A DNA stretch of 64,000 nucleotides from Vibrio genomosp. F10 str. ZF-129 (GCF_000287055.2 NZ_AJYQ02000111.1:24713-88712), one strand, 5' to 3'. Counted from the stretch's first letter, positions 9,339-20,606 are shown. Translations and numbers: made by a program. The notes: generated by a model from the letters alone, not told the origin.

Positions 9339-9360
9339 TGTTCTTTTACCTTATGTTCTA

Positions 9361-12249
9361 TTAATCAGCGAGTTCTGTGACTAACTGGTTTATATCTGTT
9401 ATTAATGTCTCAAAATCTGCCATCGTCAGGCATGGATTCAGGATCGTAAACTTCAACGCGGATTGCCCTGCTACCACAGTTTCACCGAGGACAGCCACAC
9501 CGCGAACTAACGCTTCAATACGAACTTTTTGATTAAGCTTGTCGGTAGAGCCTTCACACGTGCCAGTCGCACGGAATAGCACTGTTGACAATGACGGCTC
9601 GGCCAGTAGTTCAAAATGTTCATGCGCACGAATTTTATCTGCCACTTCAAGCGTTTGAGCGATGATATGGTCATACATATCACCCAGTGCTTGCGGGCCA
9701 ACACTCTGCATGGTCATGAAGACTTTAAGCGCATCAAAACGTTTGGTGGTCGCAATGGATTTGTCCACTAAGTTAGGCAGTTCGTCGTGTTCACGGTTCA
9801 AGTAATCAGCATGATGAAGCAGGTACTTAAACTGAGACTTATCTTTAAGTAATAACGCACCACAGCTGATTGTTTGATAGAAGAGTTTGTGGAAGTCCAC
9901 ACTAATGGAATCCGCTCGCTCAATACCAGCTAATCGATCTTTGTGACGGCTTAGAATCAAAGCGCCACCATATGCGCCATCCACATGGAGCCATAGGTCA
10001 TGTTGTTTCGCTGAATCCGCCAGTGATACTAAATCATCAATGGCACCGTGATCGGTGGTACCCGCCGTGCCCACGATGGCAAATGGGATAAGACCTTGTT
10101 GCTTAAGCTCACTGATCATCGAATCAAGAAGCGATGTGTCCATGGTACCGTTCACATGTGCAGGTACAGTCACTACTGCTTTCTCACCAAGTCCCATCCA
10201 CGATGCAGATTTCTGTACCGTAAAGTGTGATTTTTCAGAGCAGATAATGCGCAGTTTGTGAGCGTATTCAGGCAGACCCAGCTTTTGAATGGAATGGTTA
10301 GAAAGCTTATCGGCAACCCAATCACGAGCGAGTAATAGACCCATTTGGTTACTTTGAGTACCACCACTGGTGATGATGCCGTCAGCCTGATTACCCAGCT
10401 CGTATTTCCCACATAGCCAATCAACGACACGCTGTTCAACATAGGTTGCAGAAGAGGCTTGATCCCATGAATCCATAGATTGATTCAGAGCCGCAATCAT
10501 CGCTTCAGCCGCTATCGCAGGCATCAAAGGTGGTGTATGTAAGTGTGCAATGCAGCTAGGGTGCTGTGTAAAAATAGAATTCTTTACAACTAACTCACTG
10601 GTGCTATCAATCACCTCTTTTAAGCTGTGGTTGGCAGAATCTAAACACACCGCGTTAACTTGAGCTTCTAGAAGCTTGGGATCCATACCCGTGTATGGCT
10701 TATCGACCTGCTCAAAGATCTGCTTTAACGCATTTGTCGCGTGATTCATCACCGTCGCATAATTATCAGCACCATTTTCACCGGTATGAATAAAGTGTTG
10801 TTTCCACTTTGCGTTCTCTTCGAGTGTCTCTCGCTTGCCGCCACCAGCAGCCAAGATCGCTTCTTCCATGACTCGAAGTGCGAAATCGATTTGTTCAAAC
10901 GAGATAATCATTGGTGGAAGGAAACGAATAACAGAGCCATCACGCCCGCCTTTTTCAACCATCAGGCCACGCTCTAGTGCTGCACGTTGAATCGCAAGTG
11001 TCAATTCACCATCGGCGACAGGCTCACCAAATTTATTCGTCGAACCATCGGCCTTTTGGATTTCCATGCCTAGCATCAAGCCCTTACCACGAACTTCTGC
11101 TATGCAGTTCACCCGCTTTTGAATGCTTTCAAGACCCATTCGCAAATATTGACCGGCAATATTGGCATGCTCAACCAAGTTATCACGCTCGATGATTTCT
11201 AAGGCTTTAGCACCGGATACCATCGCCAACTGGTTACCGCGGAACGTACCGGTATGCTCACCCGCTTTCCATGTATCAATCTCTTTGTTAAATACAAGGA
11301 TAGACATCGGTAATCCACCACCAATGGCTTTGGATAGACACAAGATATCCGGAGAGATACCCGCTTCTTCAAACGCAAATCGATAGCCTGTTTTTCCTAC
11401 ACCACATTGAATCTCATCAAGGATAAGTAAAATCTCATGCTCGTCACAAATACGTCTAAGTTCCCGAAGCCAAGATGCAGGAGCCGGTAAAACCCCGCCT
11501 TCACCTTGAACTGGCTCGACAATAATAGCAGCAGGTTTCATGATTCCTGCTTCATCATCATGAAGTAAGCGCTCAATATAACGAATGCTCGCTTGTGCCC
11601 CTTCCTCGCCACCCAAACCAAATGGACAACGCAGGTTGTATGGGAAGGGCATAAAGTGAACGTCAGACATCAAACCCGTTCGACGCGCTTTGGTACTTAA
11701 GTTACCCATCATACCCATGGTGCCATTGGTCATGCCATGGTACGCGCCGCGAAAAGCAAACATGGTATTGCGACCTGTGGTTTGCTTAGCCAACTTAATC
11801 GCCGCTTCAACAGCATCAGCCCCTGACGGGCCACAAAACTGAATCGCAGAATTATGGGCGAACTCTTTAGGTAAAAATGCCTTCACACGCTTGATAAAGG
11901 TGTCTTTTGCTCGGGTCGTCATATCCAAAGTTTGATATGGCAAGCCCAAATCAAGTTGGTCTTTTAGCGCTTGATTGATCTCTGGGTGGTTATAACCCAG
12001 AGCCAAGGTGCCTGCACCCGCTAGGCAATCTAAAAAAAGCTGACCACGCGTATCTTCGACAAGCACACCGTGGGCTTGTTTTATCGCTATGGGTAAACGT
12101 CTTGGGTATGAACGAACTTCAGACTCATGTTCTGCTTGATCCAGCAGGATTTGGTCTGGAGTGAGATCATAAAGACCTTCTACATGAGGAACTTTTGTAG
12201 AAAAAGGGGTTGCGATAAGCGCGTTATCGACGTCAAAAACTGTACTCAT
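9361..12249 (-). CDS. Fused L-2,4-diaminobutyrate aminotransferase / decarboxylase
   Basis: 962 residues, two PLP enzymes in one chain, together making 1,3-diaminopropane from aspartate semialdehyde. Residues 1 to about 460 are a class III aminotransferase: LFLDCLAGAGTLALGYNHPE, then LILDEIQCGVGKTG and the PLP lysine in LCLSKAIGGGLPMS. Residues about 480-962 are a group II decarboxylase with WLHVDGAYGGALILS and the PLP lysine in SVDFHKLFYQ. Most bacteria encode these as separate dat and ddc genes; the fusion is typical of Vibrio. First gene of the norspermidine operon. AGGGAA lies in front of the ATG. Confidence 0.95.
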   Translation of the reverse strand: MSTVFDVDNALIATPFSTKVPHVEGLYDLTPDQILLDQAEHESEVRSYPRRLPIAIKQAHGVLVEDTRGQLFLDCLAGAGTLALGYNHPEINQALKDQLDLGLPYQTLDMTTRAKDTFIKRVKAFLPKEFAHNSAIQFCGPSGADAVEAAIKLAKQTTGRNTMFAFRGAYHGMTNGTMGMMGNLSTKARRTGLMSDVHFMPFPYNLRCPFGLGGEEGAQASIRYIERLLHDDEAGIMKPAAIIVEPVQGEGGVLPAPASWLRELRRICDEHEILLILDEIQCGVGKTGYRFAFEEAGISPDILCLSKAIGGGLPMSILVFNKEIDTWKAGEHTGTFRGNQLAMVSGAKALEIIERDNLVEHANIAGQYLRMGLESIQKRVNCIAEVRGKGLMLGMEIQKADGSTNKFGEPVADGELTLAIQRAALERGLMVEKGGRDGSVIRFLPPMIISFEQIDFALRVMEEAILAAGGGKRETLEENAKWKQHFIHTGENGADNYATVMNHATNALKQIFEQVDKPYTGMDPKLLEAQVNAVCLDSANHSLKEVIDSTSELVVKNSIFTQHPSCIAHLHTPPLMPAIAAEAMIAALNQSMDSWDQASSATYVEQRVVDWLCGKYELGNQADGIITSGGTQSNQMGLLLARDWVADKLSNHSIQKLGLPEYAHKLRIICSEKSHFTVQKSASWMGLGEKAVVTVPAHVNGTMDTSLLDSMISELKQQGLIPFAIVGTAGTTDHGAIDDLVSLADSAKQHDLWLHVDGAYGGALILSRHKDRLAGIERADSISVDFHKLFYQTISCGALLLKDKSQFKYLLHHADYLNREHDELPNLVDKSIATTKRFDALKVFMTMQSVGPQALGDMYDHIIAQTLEVADKIRAHEHFELLAEPSLSTVLFRATGTCEGSTDKLNQKVRIEALVRGVAVLGETVVAGQSALKFTILNPCLTMADFETLITDINQLVTELAD

Positions 12250-12866
12250 TGTAATTCCCTAAAAAATAGAGGATTTGCGCTCTTTCAACACGGTTGATAA
12301 ACACTCGGTTGATAAAAAAGAGGCAAAGCAATACCTTCCGAAAACATCCATACGTTCGGGATTAAGATCGTGACCATTTAGAATGGTCCGTTAGGAGTTC
12401 TGGAATTCAGGGTTCAGTAATGCTACTGACGTGAAGTACAGGGCACTTAGGAAGTACGAAGCTGATTAGGCTGTATAAATTAAAGGTTTTCACTGTTGGG
12501 TTTCTCTCTCATCTGTTGCCAATGCAACAAAAATATCCCGTCTATCAACAAGGGCTTGCTGATACCTACCCTACGCAACGAGACAATCAGCCGAATGTAC
12601 GTTACGAGTATCCCCCAGAGTAATGCATTAATAAGTGCTCCGAGATTGCGCGGAAAAGTATCACAAACTCAAAGAGGCTGGCAACTATTTTTACTAACCA
12701 ATTTGTAAATAAAACCAAGCTCCTTCACTCACTTTCTGCTTGCTTATATTCCCTCCATTTAGTGTTGTTATACCCATAAATCTTTCTATCCTGCGGGATA
12801 AAAAGACAAGCTGGTGCTATTTTTCTAATCTCGCCCTTTAATGTTTGTTCAACCACGTGCGATGCG
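12250..12866. other. Intergenic region upstream of the norspermidine operon
   Basis: No convincing gene. It should hold the leftward promoter and leader of the Dat-Ddc gene. Visible structure: two direct copies of CGGTTGATAAA at 12291 and 12306 (15-bp period), an 8-base T-rich run on the minus strand near 12316, and a 7-bp hairpin GACCATT/AATGGTC at 12372-12388. A 70-codon rightward reading frame at 12496 has no ribosome site or recognisable protein. Confidence 0.5.
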
Positions 12867-12901
12867 AAAAAAAATGCTCCCTATTCTAAGGAGCATTTTT
12901 A
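12867..12901. terminator. Bidirectional terminator downstream of the mrp operon
   Basis: Perfect 11-bp stem AAAAATGCTCC / GGAGCATTTTT with a nine-base loop, A-run on one side and T-run on the other, 107 bases beyond the mrpG stop. Confidence 0.9.
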
Positions 12902-13007
12902 AAAGTTTGAGACTGAGAAAAGACAGACATTACCGTTTTCTAACTCAATCATTGCTTGACCTCATTTCATGATGACAAATCTCACCAACAAGGCAAACTA
13001 TACCAAC

Positions 13008-13391
13008 CTATTCAGACGCCTTTTTCTTTTCAGCACAGCGACTCGATAGCTGGTGAGTATCCATGTCGTACTGCTCTTTTATCGCATCTTTCACCGTCCC
13101 TTCCCACACTGGAACGCCGACAAAGTAACTGGTTCTAGCCAGTACATGAGCCGCAATAGGAGCAGTAAGAATAACAAAAAGCACAACCGCCATAGCACGC
13201 ACGACCACCGCTGTATCACTCCAAAAAATGATCGAGAACGCGACCACAATTAAACCAATACCCAGGGCGCCAGCTTTCGTAGTTGCGTGCATGCGCGTTA
13301 AAAGATCAGGCATGCGATTAATACCGATACTGGCCAATAACATGAGACAAGCACCTGTTAGTACGAAAAAAGCTACGATCATATCAATCAT
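13008..13391 (-). CDS. mrpG: Mrp Na+/H+ antiporter subunit G
   Basis: 127 residues, membrane protein with three predicted helices and the subunit G (PhaG/MnhG) signature GACLMLLASIGINRMPDLLTRMHATTKAGALGIGL. MrpG is a small integral subunit needed for assembly of the hetero-oligomeric Mrp antiporter in the inner membrane. It is the last gene of the operon and overlaps mrpF by 8 bp. The charged C-terminal tail (about 25 residues, many Lys/Glu) is longer than the core domain needs. Confidence 0.93.
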   Translation of the reverse strand: MIDMIVAFFVLTGACLMLLASIGINRMPDLLTRMHATTKAGALGIGLIVVAFSIIFWSDTAVVVRAMAVVLFVILTAPIAAHVLARTSYFVGVPVWEGTVKDAIKEQYDMDTHQLSSRCAEKKKASE

Positions 13392-13659
13392 CTTCTCTAA
13401 TTCCTCTTTGTTCTAAGTATCGAGAAAAACCGACCGCCGCTAAGAACGACGTCAGTGCCAATACGATCGCGACATCAATGAACTTTGGCTCACTATGAGC
13501 AATGCTATAGAGAACAACCAGCCCTACAGTGATGGACGCCATCAATTCAAGTGCGACAACTCGATCTGGTAAAGACGGCCCTTTCAATAACCTGACCGAG
13601 GAAAGTAGCAACGCCAAGGTCATAATAATGAAGCAAATGTTATAAACAGTATCTAGCAT
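13384..13659 (-). CDS. mrpF: Mrp Na+/H+ antiporter subunit F
   Basis: 91 residues with three hydrophobic helices. The subunit F signature is RLLKGPSLPDRVVALELMASITVGLVVLYSI, and the end is FLAAVGFSRYLEQRG. In the Mrp complex it is a small structural subunit required for activity. It overlaps mrpG by 8 bp and lies 4 bp after mrpE, so translation is probably coupled. Confidence 0.94.
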   Translation of the reverse strand: MLDTVYNICFIIMTLALLLSSVRLLKGPSLPDRVVALELMASITVGLVVLYSIAHSEPKFIDVAIVLALTSFLAAVGFSRYLEQRGIREDD

Positions 13660-13663
13660 AATT

Positions 13664-14137
13664 TTAACCTAATAAATCAATAACCATGGCTTCAAGGCGC
13701 TTAAGCTCAGCGATATGAAGTTTCTCATCTTCGAAATACATCAGATGAACATAAAGCACCTTTTTATCCGTTGATACATCCAATGCCAGCGATCCAGGTG
13801 TTACCGTAATCAAAGTAGAGAAGATCGTAATACCACCCTCAGTGTCGATATCCAATGGCACTGCAATAACCGCTGGTTTCATTAAATGCGTCGGAGTGAC
13901 GACATCGTAGGCCACTCTCGCATTCGCTTTAATTAAATCCCAAATAAAGAACAGAATAAAATTAAGCATCTTTGGCAGCTTACCAAAATAGACTTTAAAT
14001 GGTTCATGGTCTCGCAATACATAAGCCAAAACGACATAGCTCAGCAGCATGCCTGCAAAAAAGTTAGATATGGTATAAGTACCTGATAGCACTAGCCAAG
14101 CCAATGCTAGCAGCATATTCCATCCAAATGCCTTCAT
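13664..14137 (-). CDS. mrpE: Mrp Na+/H+ antiporter subunit E
   Basis: 157 residues: two hydrophobic helices at the N-terminus (WNMLLALAWLVLSGTYTISNFFAGMLLSYVVLAYVL), then the conserved subunit E domain with ITPGSLALDVS-type sequence (LITVTPGSLALDVSTDKKVLYVHLMY). MrpE supports assembly and activity of the complex without being a pump subunit. It overlaps mrpD by four bases (ATGA). Confidence 0.93.
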   Translation of the reverse strand: MKAFGWNMLLALAWLVLSGTYTISNFFAGMLLSYVVLAYVLRDHEPFKVYFGKLPKMLNFILFFIWDLIKANARVAYDVVTPTHLMKPAVIAVPLDIDTEGGITIFSTLITVTPGSLALDVSTDKKVLYVHLMYFEDEKLHIAELKRLEAMVIDLLG

Positions 14138-15630
14138 GATTGACCTCCCAATACAGCGTCAATGTATTGCTGCGGGTCGAGTATTTGTTCCGCCGTCATA
14201 GAAGCTAGATTTACAAACCATTCCGCATTGATACCAATAGTAATGGTAATGACCGCCATCACGATGATTGGCAAGTAAAGACACAAACGTTCAGAATCAG
14301 ACATCGCCGGTCTGATCTCAGCATCGTCTGGTAATTTCTTCCAAAACGCTTCAGACCAAATCTTAATCATTGAATACATGGTAAGTAAGCCAACCGCTAA
14401 GGAAGCGATAACACCGATCCACTCTTTAGCTTCAATACCCGCTTGTATAACGACGAACTTGGCAAAGAAACCCGATAGTGGAGGAATCCCAGCCAGTGAC
14501 ATAGCAGGAACCGCAAACAGTACGGCTAAGAAAGGCGCTGACTTATAAAGTCCACCCAACCTCTCCAATCGGTAGCTACCGTGCATTCGATACATCACAC
14601 CACTGATTAGGAATAGATTGGTTTTGACTATAATGTGATGGAACAAGTAAAACACGCCTCCTAAAATCGCCAATGGCGTAAAGAGCGCGAGCCCTAAAAT
14701 CATGTAACCAATTTGGCTCACAATATGAAACGAGAGAATTCTACGAACTTCAAACTGAGCGGCGGCGCCTAACACACCCGTGACCATGGTAAAGATACCC
14801 ATCCACATCAATAAAGTGTGATGAGTAAAGTCCACATCACCCACGAAGATAACACTGAACACTCGGTATAAAGCGTAAACACCCACTTTGGTTAGCAAAC
14901 CTGCAAAGACCGCAGAGATCGCAACAGGAGGCGTGTGATACGACGCTGGTAGCCAGAAAAACAACGGAAAAGCAGCGGCTTTAATACCAAAGGCGACCAA
15001 GAAGAGCAGCGATATGACCGTCACAACCTCAGGGTTGGCAGACATTGACAACTTTTGTCCCAAATCGGCCATATTCAACGTGCCCGCATAGGCGTACAAC
15101 AAGCCTACCGCACTTAGAAACAGCGCTGACGACAGTAGGTTAAGCGTTACATATTTCAGCGCACCCTCCATCTGGCTTCGTTCACCCCCTAAGATCAGCA
15201 AGCCAAACGATGCCACGAGCATTATCTCGAACCAAACGTACAGGTTGAATATATCTCCGGTCAGGAACGAGCCTATAACGCCCGCAAGCATTAGATGCAA
15301 TAAAGGATAGAAACCAAACTTCTCGTGTTCTTTGGTCATGGTGGCCAATGCATAGATTGATATGCAAAAAGCCACAACCGAAGACACTGTTACCATGACG
15401 ACTGCAAGTAAATCGGCCACTAAAGTGATACCAAACGGTGCTTCCCAGCCTCCTAGATTGGTGGCCTGAATACCACTCGTGTAAACCTTGTTAAATAACG
15501 TAATCGCAGCAACCAGCAGCGAAAAATTTGAGATTACACTGATCCAACGCTGTAGCGTTCGATGTTTCCACAGCAACATTGATAACGCTGCCGCAAACAT
15601 TGGGATCAGTACTGGCATTAATATCATCAT
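14134..15630 (-). CDS. mrpD: Mrp Na+/H+ antiporter subunit D
   Basis: 498-residue membrane protein homologous to complex I subunits NuoM/NuoN, about 14 helices. The proton-antiporter family (Proton_antipo_M) core is visible in [22 protein letters not shown] and [15 protein letters not shown], with conserved Lys residues within helices. With MrpA it forms the ion-translocating module of the antiporter. Four-base overlaps with both mrpE and mrpC. Confidence 0.95.
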   Translation of the reverse strand: MMILMPVLIPMFAAALSMLLWKHRTLQRWISVISNFSLLVAAITLFNKVYTSGIQATNLGGWEAPFGITLVADLLAVVMVTVSSVVAFCISIYALATMTKEHEKFGFYPLLHLMLAGVIGSFLTGDIFNLYVWFEIMLVASFGLLILGGERSQMEGALKYVTLNLLSSALFLSAVGLLYAYAGTLNMADLGQKLSMSANPEVVTVISLLFLVAFGIKAAAFPLFFWLPASYHTPPVAISAVFAGLLTKVGVYALYRVFSVIFVGDVDFTHHTLLMWMGIFTMVTGVLGAAAQFEVRRILSFHIVSQIGYMILGLALFTPLAILGGVFYLFHHIIVKTNLFLISGVMYRMHGSYRLERLGGLYKSAPFLAVLFAVPAMSLAGIPPLSGFFAKFVVIQAGIEAKEWIGVIASLAVGLLTMYSMIKIWSEAFWKKLPDDAEIRPAMSDSERLCLYLPIIVMAVITITIGINAEWFVNLASMTAEQILDPQQYIDAVLGGQS

Positions 15631-15980
15631 AATTGTGAATCTGTACTCTTCATTTCGTTCATGTCGTCTGCGCCTATGACTTTATAAGCGCGCTTTATCA
15701 GTACAACAGCAAATGCCAACACACCAAAACTGATCACGATAGCCGTTAGAATAAGCGCTTGAGGCAATGGATCGGCTATCGGCCCTGATGGTATTTTCAT
15801 TCCTTCTTCAATAAGAGGAGGCGCACCACGAATTAAGCCTCCGCCAGTGAAGATCAACAAATTGGTCGCATTAGACAAAATCATCAGTCCAATCACAAGC
15901 TTAACCACACTACGTCGAAGCATCATATAGAGTGCTGCGGCGTAAAGAGCACCAATGACAATAGCAAATAGAGTTGTCAT
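15627..15980 (-). CDS. mrpC: Mrp Na+/H+ antiporter subunit C
   Basis: 117 residues, three helices, homologous to NuoK. The subunit C signature is [27 protein letters not shown] followed by [21 protein letters not shown]. It is required for the Mrp complex in the inner membrane. Overlaps mrpD by four bases and directly abuts mrpB. Confidence 0.95.
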   Translation of the reverse strand: MTTLFAIVIGALYAAALYMMLRRSVVKLVIGLMILSNATNLLIFTGGGLIRGAPPLIEEGMKIPSGPIADPLPQALILTAIVISFGVLAFAVVLIKRAYKVIGADDMNEMKSTDSQL

Positions 15981-16415
15981 TTATTCCTCCAACTGTGCTA
16001 ACGAGAAGAGCAACGTTGTAACCATGCCCGTAACGACAAGGTAAACGCCAACATCAAAAATCAAAGGTGTGCTTATTTTTAATTCCCCAATACCAGGGAC
16101 ATACACATCCCACCAAACAGCACTAAGGTAAGCACGGCCTGACATGAGAAAACCAGTAAACCCACTTAATAACGAAATCAGCAAGCCACCACCCATCAAG
16201 TAGCTACTATCGATACCAATAAGTTTTCGGGTTTGAGTCGCGTCAAAAGCAAAAAAGTGAAGCGCAAATGCGGCTGAAGCGACCAAACCAGCAATGAAAC
16301 CACCGCCTGGCTCATTGTGCCCACGTAACAACAAAAACACAGAAAACAACAACAGCATTGGCAGTAAGAAACGCGCCACTACCTGAAGAATGAGAGAAGT
16401 ACCCGTATTGTTCAT
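15981..16415 (-). CDS. mrpB: Mrp Na+/H+ antiporter subunit B
   Basis: 144 residues, four helices, MnhB domain. Signature [28 protein letters not shown] near residues 23-50. The gene overlaps the mrpA stop by one base and abuts mrpC. A separate mrpB next to a full-length mrpA marks this as a seven-gene (group 1) operon rather than the six-gene kind in which A and B are fused. Confidence 0.94.
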   Translation of the reverse strand: MNNTGTSLILQVVARFLLPMLLLFSVFLLLRGHNEPGGGFIAGLVASAAFALHFFAFDATQTRKLIGIDSSYLMGGGLLISLLSGFTGFLMSGRAYLSAVWWDVYVPGIGELKISTPLIFDVGVYLVVTGMVTTLLFSLAQLEE

Positions 16416-18703
16416 TACTTTTCCTCCCGAGTTCGAAGCATGGCTGTAACCCCTATGGCTGCAAGGGAAAGTACGAATAGTTCACCTAACGTATCAAGTG
16501 CACGGTAGTCGACTAGGATTACGTTGACGATATTTCGTCCTTTGGCAATCGTGTAGCTATTTTCAATAAGATAAGAACTGATACGATCAGGCATCGCAAA
16601 GTGCGTAACCGTCAACAGTAGAACGGCCATCATCACGCCAAAAGTAACCGCCACAAAACAGTCTCTCCAACGCACGTCACTGCTTGATAGTTTTTGGAAT
16701 TTAGGCAATCTGAACAGCACGAGAACAAGCATAATAACCGTCAATGTTTCTATCAGTACTTGAGTAATCGCTAGATCTGGAGCACTAAAGAAGACATAGA
16801 TTAACGCCATCGAAAAGCCCAGAGCACCAATAGCGGCAACGGCGCCAAGTCGAAGAGGCGTCATGCACGCATAGGTAATCACCGCGATAATGAGAATCGA
16901 GATGCCTACGTCTTTAAGCGTCACATCAGAGAAATCAATATCCCAATGGAATCCAACTTTAGTGAACATCGCATACGCGACTAGAGCAATCGTCGTAATA
17001 AATATCGTTAGGATATAGTTTGCCATGTAGCCATTTTGCAGCTTCATGGTACTCCACTTAGCAAACGTCACTAAGTTATCCATAAATATTTCGTAACCAC
17101 GTTCAGGTCCGTACTCAAGCATAGGTTTCAATGTTGATGCTCGTGGGCCTAACGTGTCCCACTTCTTAAACAGCAAATAACCCAAACCAAGAGCGGCAAC
17201 GCTGATCATCAGCGGTAGATTGATACCATGCCAAAGTGCTAAATCAACGGACTCAATCTGACCAAATGAGATCGCACTCACCGCAGAAGAGACTAACGGT
17301 GTCACGAGACTTGGCATTAACCCAAAAATCAGCCCTACTGTTGCCAGTACAGAAAAACCTAAACGCATACCCATCGGCGCTTCATGTACCTCTTTCGGTG
17401 TTGCTTTCTTTTCACCCCAAAATGGTTTAATCACAAGCAACCCTGCGCAAACAACAATAAAGACAGAGGTTAACAACGTCATGAAGATGAGAAGTACAGC
17501 CCAAGGGCTAGATAAAACGCCTTCTAGCATCAATTCTTTACCAATGAAGCCGAACAGTGGTGGAACGCCAGCCAGTGCCAAAGCGGCTAATGACATAAAG
17601 GCGGCCGTATATGGCATAGCCTTTCTAAGCCCGCCTAATTCACGTACGTCCTTTGTTCCCGCTTCATGATCAATCGTACCCGCGGCCATAAAGAGCGCAC
17701 CTTTATACAGCGCGTGACCTAACAGAAAGACTACCGCTGCAACCAATGAAGCTTCCGTACCGATACCAATGAGCATCGTTAACGTACCTAATGCCATTAC
17801 GGTTGAGTACGCCAAAATACGTTTCAAATCGGTACTAGTGACAGCCAAAGTGGCTCCGAGTAACATTGTCGTCGCACCAAAGAATGTAAGCGCAACAGTC
17901 CATGCTTCATAACCTGCCATCGTAGGTTGCAATCGAGCCATCAAATAGACACCCGCTTTTACCATGGTGGCGGAGTGTAAGTAAGAACTGACAGGCGTTG
18001 GGGCAGCCATCGCGTTAGGCAACCAAAAATGAAATGGGAATTGTGCTGACTTAGTAAATGCACCAAGTAGAACCAACACCATCATTGCAGGGAATAAGGG
18101 ATGGGATTGAAGACTCGTGCCTTGAGCAAGAATCTCCCTGACTTCATAAGTACCGGCAATCAGGCCAAGCATAATAATGCCCGCCAGTAGCGCAAGACCA
18201 CCACCAACGGTCACCATGAGTCCTTGAAGCGCTGATTTACGCGATGATTCTTTTTCATGGTAATAGCCAATCAGCATATACGAAGTAATGCTGGTCAGTT
18301 CCCAGAAGACAAACATGGCCATCAGGTTGCTAGACAGCACAACGCCGAGCATCGCCGCCATAAATGCCATCAGATACATTAAGAGCTTACGCTGATCGGC
18401 TTTATGAGCTAGGTAGCTGCCTGTATAAATAATGACGAAAAAGCCGATACCCGAAATCAGTAACGCAAACAGTAGGCTCAACCCATCTAGCCAAAAATTC
18501 AAACTGATACCTAATAGTGGTACCCATTCATAACTGATCAGCAGTCGACCTTCGCTTGTCACAGCCGGCATAAAAGTAAGAAAATAGACAAACAAAGCCG
18601 CTGGCAACAGTGCGAGCAAGTGGCTGGTTTTCTCACCAAAACGCTTAAACAACCAAGGAACAAATGCCGCCAGGAAAAAACCTGACAGGACAGCAATAAG
18701 CAT
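16415..18703 (-). CDS. mrpA: Mrp Na+/H+ antiporter subunit A
   Basis: 762-residue membrane protein. About the first 500 residues resemble NuoL, with the conserved segments [28 protein letters not shown] and [30 protein letters not shown]. The C-terminal part (from about residue 590) carries the MrpA-specific MBH/DUF4040-type helices ([25 protein letters not shown]). It is the main Na+/H+ exchanging subunit and first gene of the operon. The 487 bp in front should hold the promoter. Confidence 0.95.
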   Translation of the reverse strand: MLIAVLSGFFLAAFVPWLFKRFGEKTSHLLALLPAALFVYFLTFMPAVTSEGRLLISYEWVPLLGISLNFWLDGLSLLFALLISGIGFFVIIYTGSYLAHKADQRKLLMYLMAFMAAMLGVVLSSNLMAMFVFWELTSITSYMLIGYYHEKESSRKSALQGLMVTVGGGLALLAGIIMLGLIAGTYEVREILAQGTSLQSHPLFPAMMVLVLLGAFTKSAQFPFHFWLPNAMAAPTPVSSYLHSATMVKAGVYLMARLQPTMAGYEAWTVALTFFGATTMLLGATLAVTSTDLKRILAYSTVMALGTLTMLIGIGTEASLVAAVVFLLGHALYKGALFMAAGTIDHEAGTKDVRELGGLRKAMPYTAAFMSLAALALAGVPPLFGFIGKELMLEGVLSSPWAVLLIFMTLLTSVFIVVCAGLLVIKPFWGEKKATPKEVHEAPMGMRLGFSVLATVGLIFGLMPSLVTPLVSSAVSAISFGQIESVDLALWHGINLPLMISVAALGLGYLLFKKWDTLGPRASTLKPMLEYGPERGYEIFMDNLVTFAKWSTMKLQNGYMANYILTIFITTIALVAYAMFTKVGFHWDIDFSDVTLKDVGISILIIAVITYACMTPLRLGAVAAIGALGFSMALIYVFFSAPDLAITQVLIETLTVIMLVLVLFRLPKFQKLSSSDVRWRDCFVAVTFGVMMAVLLLTVTHFAMPDRISSYLIENSYTIAKGRNIVNVILVDYRALDTLGELFVLSLAAIGVTAMLRTREEK

Positions 18704-19144
18704 TAAAAATAGCCTCCAAAAACTTCGACCATAGAATCAAGTAGCAAGACGCTAACTCAAAATAAATCCGATATTTGAATTAGTGTATACGAGTTAGGGC
18801 ATGAGAAACCTTAAAAAAAGCATAATCACAACCAATCTATAACGCAATAATATTCAAAAACGAAATACAGAAAGTAACGTTATTATTGAACGAGGAGTTT
18901 ATTTAAATAGCACTAGCTTGAATACTCGCTTGTTATGAACCAATAACTCGGTATTTCCGTAAAAAACTGACAAATACGACGAAAATACCATCTAAATAGA
19001 TTAGTAAATATTCAAAAGACAACGGACTGATTACTTATTGCTCAATGAATAAAAGGAAGAAATGACTTGTCAAATAACGTTGTAGATTAAACGATAATTT
19101 TCTGTATCTAAGTGTAACTGGGCGAGAGATTTGGATAGGAGAAG
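18704..19144. other. mrp operon upstream region
   Basis: AT-rich, no gene. It should contain the leftward mrp promoter. The notable site is TCGGTATTTCCGT at 18948-18960, which matches a palindrome in front of nhaA (see regulatory entry at 20455). Confidence 0.5.
18948..18960. promoter_or_regulatory. Candidate operator shared with nhaA
   Basis: TCGGTATTTCCGT. The core TCGGNATTTCCG is identical to the palindrome upstream of nhaA at 20455-20467. Both precede Na+/H+ antiporter genes; in E. coli nhaA is controlled by the LysR-type regulator NhaR, so an NhaR-like site is a reasonable guess. Confidence 0.4.
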
Positions 19145-19182
19145 AGTTCGCAAAGGGACGTTAAAGTCTGCCTTTGCGAACT
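19145..19182 (-). terminator. Hairpin downstream of nhaA
   Basis: Perfect 12-bp inverted repeat AGTTCGCAAAGG / CCTTTGCGAACT with 14-base loop, 9 bases past the nhaA stop. The minus-strand sequence after it (CTTCTCC) is pyrimidine-rich but not a T-run. It probably ends nhaA transcripts or protects their 3' end. Confidence 0.65.
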
Positions 19183-19190
19183 ATTTTAAA

Positions 19191-20348
19191 TTAATTTGTC
19201 ACGGCTTTTTGCTTTGGTAAAACAATACTTAAAATTGCATACCCCAATAGTGCAGAAGCTGTAGAGCCAAGTAGAACTCCTAGGCGAGCATATGTGTCCA
19301 TGACTTCTTTCTCAAAGCCAAAAGCCAATGAAGATATAAATATCGACATTGTAAAGCCCACACCACACAAGATAGACACGGCAAAAATATGTCGCATCTG
19401 AATCCCGTCAGGAAGCTTTGCAATCCCCAATTTCAGCGACAGCCAACAGAAAGACATAATACCAATAGGCTTACCCACCAATAGGCCTAAAGCGATCCCT
19501 AAAGGAAGCATAGATGTTAAACCTTCTACCGAGATATTCTGTAAAGATACGCCTGCGTTAGCTAACGCAAACAAAGGTAAAATACCGAATGCGACGTACG
19601 GGTGTAAGGCGTGTTCTAACGTTTTAAGTGGCGAGTCACTGGCTGTTTTCCCTTTTAATGGAATAGCGAACCCGACAACAACACCCGCTAACGTTGCATG
19701 CACTCCAGATTTTAGTACCGCGAACCAAAGCACGAAGCCGATAATTAGGTACAGAGGTAAAGACGTGACACGACGTGAGTTTAAGATAAACAAAACAGCA
19801 GTTGAAATAAAACCGACTGTCAACGCAGTTACCGACAAATCGTTGGTATAGAAAAGCGCAATAATAATAACAGCGCCCAAGTCATCGATGATCGCTAACG
19901 CAAGTAAAAAGACTTTTAGGCTGATAGGAACACGATTACCCAGAAGGGCCATAATCCCAAGTGCGAATGCAATATCGGTGGCAGCAGGTATTGCCCAACC
20001 GGCGAGGGCTTCTGGATCTTGATAATTAAATAAAACGTAAACAAGTGCAGGCGCTAACATTCCACCTACTGCCGCGATTGCTGGGAACATCGCTGTTTCT
20101 TTTGACTTCAGCGCACCTTCAACCAGCTCACGTTTCACTTCAAGACCGATAATAAGAAAAAAGATAGCCATTAAGCCATCATTGATCCAATGAGATAGAG
20201 ACATCCCCAACAAATAAGTATGTAAAAAACCCTGATAAAAGCCGTTGAGAGGCGAGTTAGCTATCATCATCGCAGTGATTGCGGCAATGACCAGTAAAAT
20301 ACCACTAGATGACTCCATTTTTAAGAAGTCACGAATCATACTTGTCAT
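19191..20348 (-). CDS. nhaA: Na+/H+ antiporter NhaA
   Basis: 385-residue inner-membrane electrogenic antiporter (two H+ in, one Na+ out). The ion-binding Asp pair is in [19 protein letters not shown], matching E. coli D163/D164. The N-terminal sensor region ([17 protein letters not shown]) and the late helix [15 protein letters not shown] are also present. About 12 helices. It is a single gene with its own hairpin. A palindrome about 110 bp upstream is shared with the mrp promoter region, so the two sodium-extrusion systems of this window may be under common control. Confidence 0.97.
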   Translation of the reverse strand: MTSMIRDFLKMESSSGILLVIAAITAMMIANSPLNGFYQGFLHTYLLGMSLSHWINDGLMAIFFLIIGLEVKRELVEGALKSKETAMFPAIAAVGGMLAPALVYVLFNYQDPEALAGWAIPAATDIAFALGIMALLGNRVPISLKVFLLALAIIDDLGAVIIIALFYTNDLSVTALTVGFISTAVLFILNSRRVTSLPLYLIIGFVLWFAVLKSGVHATLAGVVVGFAIPLKGKTASDSPLKTLEHALHPYVAFGILPLFALANAGVSLQNISVEGLTSMLPLGIALGLLVGKPIGIMSFCWLSLKLGIAKLPDGIQMRHIFAVSILCGVGFTMSIFISSLAFGFEKEVMDTYARLGVLLGSTASALLGYAILSIVLPKQKAVTN

Positions 20349-20454
20349 GTTGTTGTTGCCCTTAGAATTTTAAATAATTAAAAAATTAACGAAATTAATG
20401 GTGACTAGCTTTTATCCTCAGCAAATATAATTTCGTTTCTTCTGATATGTTAAT

Positions 20455-20467
20455 TCGGAATTTCCGA
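20455..20467. promoter_or_regulatory. Palindrome upstream of nhaA
   Basis: TCGGA-ATT-TCCGA, perfect 5-bp arms around a 3-base centre, 107 bp before the nhaA start. Twelve of 13 positions fit a consensus with the site in front of mrpA. Confidence 0.45.
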
Positions 20468-20532
20468 TATAACAATCAGAGGCACACTTAATCATTCAAT
20501 TTATAACACAATGTTACACAAAAGAACTAGAA

Positions 20533-20567
20533 TAAAAAAAACTCGCTAATCAAAAGATTAAGCGAGT
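20533..20567 (-). terminator. Terminator of the AttH-like/ABC operon
   Basis: On the minus strand ACTCGCTTAATC / GATTAGCGAGT (one bulged T), TTTT loop, followed by a run of eight T. Confidence 0.85.
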
Positions 20568-20606
20568 CTAATCATCTAAAAAATGAGATCTATACTACAT
20601 TTGGTA

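Noticed and set aside
10048..11386. Several rightward frames opposite the Dat-Ddc gene
   Set aside because: Shadows of a well-supported 962-residue enzyme on the minus strand.
12496..12708. 70-codon rightward frame upstream of the norspermidine operon
   Set aside because: No ribosome site and no protein-like features; it lies in a probable promoter/leader region.
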